From contig JARWMV010000232.1 of the NCBI GenBank assembly GCA_030998015.1, positions 930,001 to 994,000 of the forward strand: a stretch of DNA of 64,000 nt, in the 5' to 3' direction. Below the pieces are notes generated by a model that searched no databases, was not told where the DNA came from, and saw only the letters and a list, made by a program, of their open reading frames with translations. The position numbers were made by a program, and so were the translations under genes. Positions 60,886 through 64,000 of the stretch are shown piece by piece. Source of the DNA: Ceratorhiza oryzae-sativae. Lineage: Eukaryota > Basidiomycota > Agaricomycetes > Cantharellales > Ceratobasidiaceae. Positions within the stretch are counted from its first letter, which is position 1. Every line of letters starts with the position of its first letter.

Positions 60886-62776
60886 CTACTTTTGCCAACC
60901 TCCCAGTTCGATGGCAAATGCAACAGCGAGCTTGGAGAATTCCAGAGCATGCTCGAAACTGAACTCGTCACTGATGTCAATTCGGTCGTTAGTTGAATGA
61001 ATGAGTTTATTCGAATTCTCAAAGGAGCTCTCTATATAGATGAGTTAGAAATACCGTCTAGTTCTTTCAAAAAGAGGTACGCACCAATGGAGAACGCAGA
61101 AGGATAGCCGTACTTGGTCCAGGACGCACTGTAAAAAGAAACTTAGGACTGGGGTACCTGTGTTAACAAAATAGGGCTTACTGATCAGAGCAGGCGTAGC
61201 CGCATTTCGTTTCCACAGGCGGAATGTCAAGGTAAGTGTTGACCAATTTCGAGACAAATCCAGTAAGCCTATGGTGTTACAATGTCGTTAAGTTGTCTGT
61301 TCTAAAAAGGATTCGGGAGACTCACTCCGTGTTAACAAAATCGGTAATGATTCCCACTTCTGGTTTGGTGCCGCGTTTGACCCAAGCAGTCATATCAAAC
61401 TATATTCATGATTAGAGCTTGGTCCAATAATTTGCGACGTAACCAACCTGTATCTGAGCTGCGACCTTGCGCCATCTTCCTGGTAGCTCTTGGCTACAGC
61501 CTGCGACCCAAGAAGGCCACCTTCCTGTGCGAGGGAAATGGATCAGTATTACTAAACAAACTGGTGCAACTTGACTAACCTCTGCAGAATACCAGTGGAA
61601 TTCGACGTCATGAACAGGTGTGAAATTGGCTGCAATCAGCGCTCTGTACGCTTCAAGTATGGTCACAGTGCCAGAGCCTACGTGACGTTAGGAATATTGG
61701 CCCCTCAAACAGCCTGTACCGAAACATACCGTCGTCATCAGCACCTGGGGCGGGCAGGAATGGCCACATGTTAGTGCTATCTTGGTGAGCACTAATGATG
61801 ACACTGCCAGCGTGACTGTCGGATCCTTTAATCTTCAAAATCTGTGACGGGGTGCTTTAGATTCTAGCGTATGTGGGCTTAATAGCGGTCATACAATGCT
61901 ATTCTGACCCCAGGAGTGAGGAAATTCCGAGATAGAAATCGCCTTTCGCAAGCCAGGTGGCGCAAACTTTTCTGTTGTCTGTTCGAGGTATCATAGTAAG
62001 CGTTGGCCATCATCATGTCTGGCCGCTTACCTCCGAGATCTTGCTAAGTAGCCATAATTGAGAATCACGCCCAGTCTAATATACCTTTATCAGTATTGAA
62101 GCCATTTCATGCTAGATGCGACCTACGTCACTACGATAATCTAAGAAGTGGCTGCGTGAGACCAGCATAAGCACGAGAAACAAAATACCCACAACGCGTC
62201 CTAAAGCTGGTAAACTTCTCCAAGTTGGACCTTGGCCCATCAGTGCTGAGGGACTCGAGGACAGGTTTGACGAGTTTGCTGGCGTTAGGTGACCCATAAG
62301 CTGTGGAAGGTCAGGATCTGTCACCGAGCTGCAACCACGACATCACATACATTTGAACGCCTGGACAGAAGCACGCGGAGCTTCTTTGTTGTCAGTGCTA
62401 AACCGAAAAATTGTTGGACACCCGGCAAAAACTATGCTGTAGAAAATACCAACATGTCAAAAAAGCGCCTCCCAGCCGCCTTAGCGATGACCTAGCCACA
62501 CGACAGATAGAACAACATTGAGCAATCCCGGTTACTATACCCACAGATAACCAGACACACCTTCTCCAATTCGGAGATCCAAACGGGCTCCTCTTTATCA
62601 CTAAATTGTACCAATCGCTTCGATCCCAAATCGATGTTGAAACCATGGGGAACATTGAAGCCTGCCGCGTCGGGCGTACGAATATCAAACGTAACTTGGC
62701 TGTCTACTGCTGGACTGATAGGCGAAGCAGAAGAGAGGGCAATGGAGCCACACAAGAGAGCAGATAGCAACATCAT
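60886..62776 (-). CDS. Secreted M28 leucine aminopeptidase
   Basis: [20 protein letters not shown] is a signal peptide; a pro-region follows ([20 protein letters not shown]). The catalytic region shows the M28E zinc motifs: [11 protein letters not shown] (His and Asp), PGADDDGSGTV (bridging Asp), [20 protein letters not shown] (catalytic Glu pair) and [11 protein letters not shown] (Asp ligand). Near the end it has [40 protein letters not shown] (His ligand) and [17 protein letters not shown] with TAG at 60886-60888. It is a secreted exopeptidase that frees N-terminal residues, acting with other secreted proteases. About ten introns are present; the exons between 61900 and 62450 are the hardest to place. 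Start ATG 62776. Confidence 0.87.
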
Positions 62777-63018
62777 GATTGTGGTAGACGTGACTGAAGA
62801 ATGCGGGACCCCGCAAGCCTAAATACGGTGTATCACGTGACCATTCCGAAGCGCCAAGGTATTCGCGAGTACGTAATTCAGTCGGCGCCAGTTTGGTATG
62901 AATGCACTTATGGACAAGGCGATATGAGGGTATGGTGAAGACGGGATGGTATAAATGCGGCAACTCCGAAAAAATTACATTTTAAGTTCATGCAAGACAC
63001 CACTTTGGCATACTCCCT

Positions 63019-63601
63019 TTACGCATCCTCATCATCGTCACCCAGACCGCTGTATAAGCCATCAGCAAAAGGAAATTGCAATTGGGGGAGAACTACCCAC
63101 TCGATCTTGTAGAATCGTAGCTCATATCCATCTTTGGATGTGGCAGTAACGCTGTTGCAGTAAGGTTCAGCACTTTAGAACGACCTGTACAGGATAAAAC
63201 GCACCGAATCCAGTCACGCAGCGAGTTCTTCTTCAAGAACTTACTCGTCAAATACTTGATATAGCGTTTAGAGAAAGGTACGGTCGAGGTAATTGTGAGC
63301 TTTTTAGCTGTTCAAATGAAACAAATCAGATTGTTTCCGGTCAGTCGTAGGCCGAAAACTTACTGTCACGGGTGATCTTGATCTTGTCGCCGAGTTGACC
63401 AGTCTTTCCCTCAACTTTGATACGGCTTCGGAGGTAATCCTCGAAAGCAGCAGGGTCAAAGACGCCATCACCAGCGGGTCGAGAGTAGTCGACGAAAAAT
63501 TTGTGCTTGACGCCGGCAGCAGATTGTTTGGGGGCCTGGGTAGAAACAGTGTTAGCCTACTGAGAAGAAGTCTCAGCAAAGCAGTATGTGTCGCGAACCA
63601 T
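63019..63601 (-). CDS. RPL22: 60S ribosomal protein L22 (eL22)
   Basis: On the minus strand: [109 protein letters not shown]. It ends in an acidic GLGDDDEDA and TAA at 63019-63021. The best start is ATG 63601, spliced at once to GCC CCC AAA (MAPKQSAAG) by an intron with GTTCGC..CAG ends (about 63540-63598). The other two introns are normal. The last 50 bases (about 63045-63095) have GT..AG ends and also stay open when read through, so a retained-intron C-terminus is possible. eL22 binds rRNA on the 60S surface. Confidence 0.9.
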
Positions 63602-64000
63602 TGGAGTAGTGGTGGTGTCTTTTCAGTTTCTGAAGAACGAAAACGAAATAAGCTAAGTCAACGAAACGGATGTAAACCTAGCGATTGTGGCGTGGTCAAG
63701 TACAGTACCAAGGTGATTACGTCAAATATAAAAGTAAAACCATATGGACATGTGTGTGGTGTGGGTTCTGGCAGTCAAAAAAGCCATTTAAATAATAGAA
63801 AAATCACCCAGCGGGCTATATATCTTCGAACGATGATTTTTTTTTTGATAACAACATGGCGCGGCTGCAGTGAGTTAAAAGCAAATCGGCATCTAATAAT
63901 ATGCCAAAGTTGTCACGGCCGATGCTGTCCTAACCCATCTACAGTAAAGCTCGCAAAAACTCGATCTTGTGATCCTATGGTATGTCACTCGCGTACATAG
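63602..64000. other. Upstream region of RPL22
   Basis: Promoter of L22 and beyond; a T run at 63838-63847 and no gene recognised. Confidence 0.4.

Overview
The window is nuclear DNA from a filamentous basidiomycete. Genes are dense and split by many short introns (about 50-60 nt, GT..AG), and the gene families are typical of Agaricomycetes: a bZIP factor with a C-terminal DUF3425-like region, a DUF6593-like protein, WSC-GH16 and GH128 cell-wall enzymes, and a Cln-type cyclin. The protein flavour suggests the Ceratobasidiaceae (Rhizoctonia-like), but this is inference from recall and no search was run.

Layout. 0-8.5 kb: 3' part of a fungal-specific transcription factor, an SR-protein kinase (SRPK), and a convergent gene of unknown function. 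8.5-13.1 kb: a long gene-poor stretch, then a short LOV-domain gene related to the N-terminal half of White Collar-1. 13.9-22.2 kb: an eIF4E-transporter-like protein and a cyclin with a long pyrimidine-rich leader. 23.6-27.6 kb: a Gfo/Idh/MocA oxidoreductase and ribosomal protein L10. 28.2-40.7 kb: a tight run of PARP, NADP-isocitrate dehydrogenase, a thiol/thiopurine methyltransferase, aldehyde dehydrogenase and an MFS (DHA2-like) transporter. 41.4-48.6 kb: a two-RRM protein, a DUF6593-like protein, RNA polymerase subunit RPABC4, a cystinosin-like PQ-loop transporter and an unknown Ser/Pro-rich protein. 49.6-64 kb: GH128 glucanase, mitochondrial ribosomal protein uS14m, a WrbA-type quinone reductase, WSC-GH16 glucanase, a bZIP factor, an M28 aminopeptidase and ribosomal protein L22.

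The genes are mostly housekeeping, wall-remodelling and redox genes and do not form an obvious biosynthetic cluster. Three genes were found mainly by splicing short exons by eye and by reading across frame breaks: the LOV protein, uS14m and RPABC4. I found no convincing transposon, CRISPR array, rRNA gene or intact tRNA, and nothing that I would call a new biological system.

Two window-wide signals deserve attention. First, about eight introns need a GC donor (mostly GCAAG), more than the roughly 1% usual in fungi. Second, about twenty apparent one- or two-base indels, nearly all deletions in short homopolymers, break otherwise well-conserved reading frames. They fall in ten genes while the other genes are clean, so either assembly errors or allele decay must be sorted out before any of these genes is called a pseudogene. 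Splice sites and exon ends here are hand-inferred.
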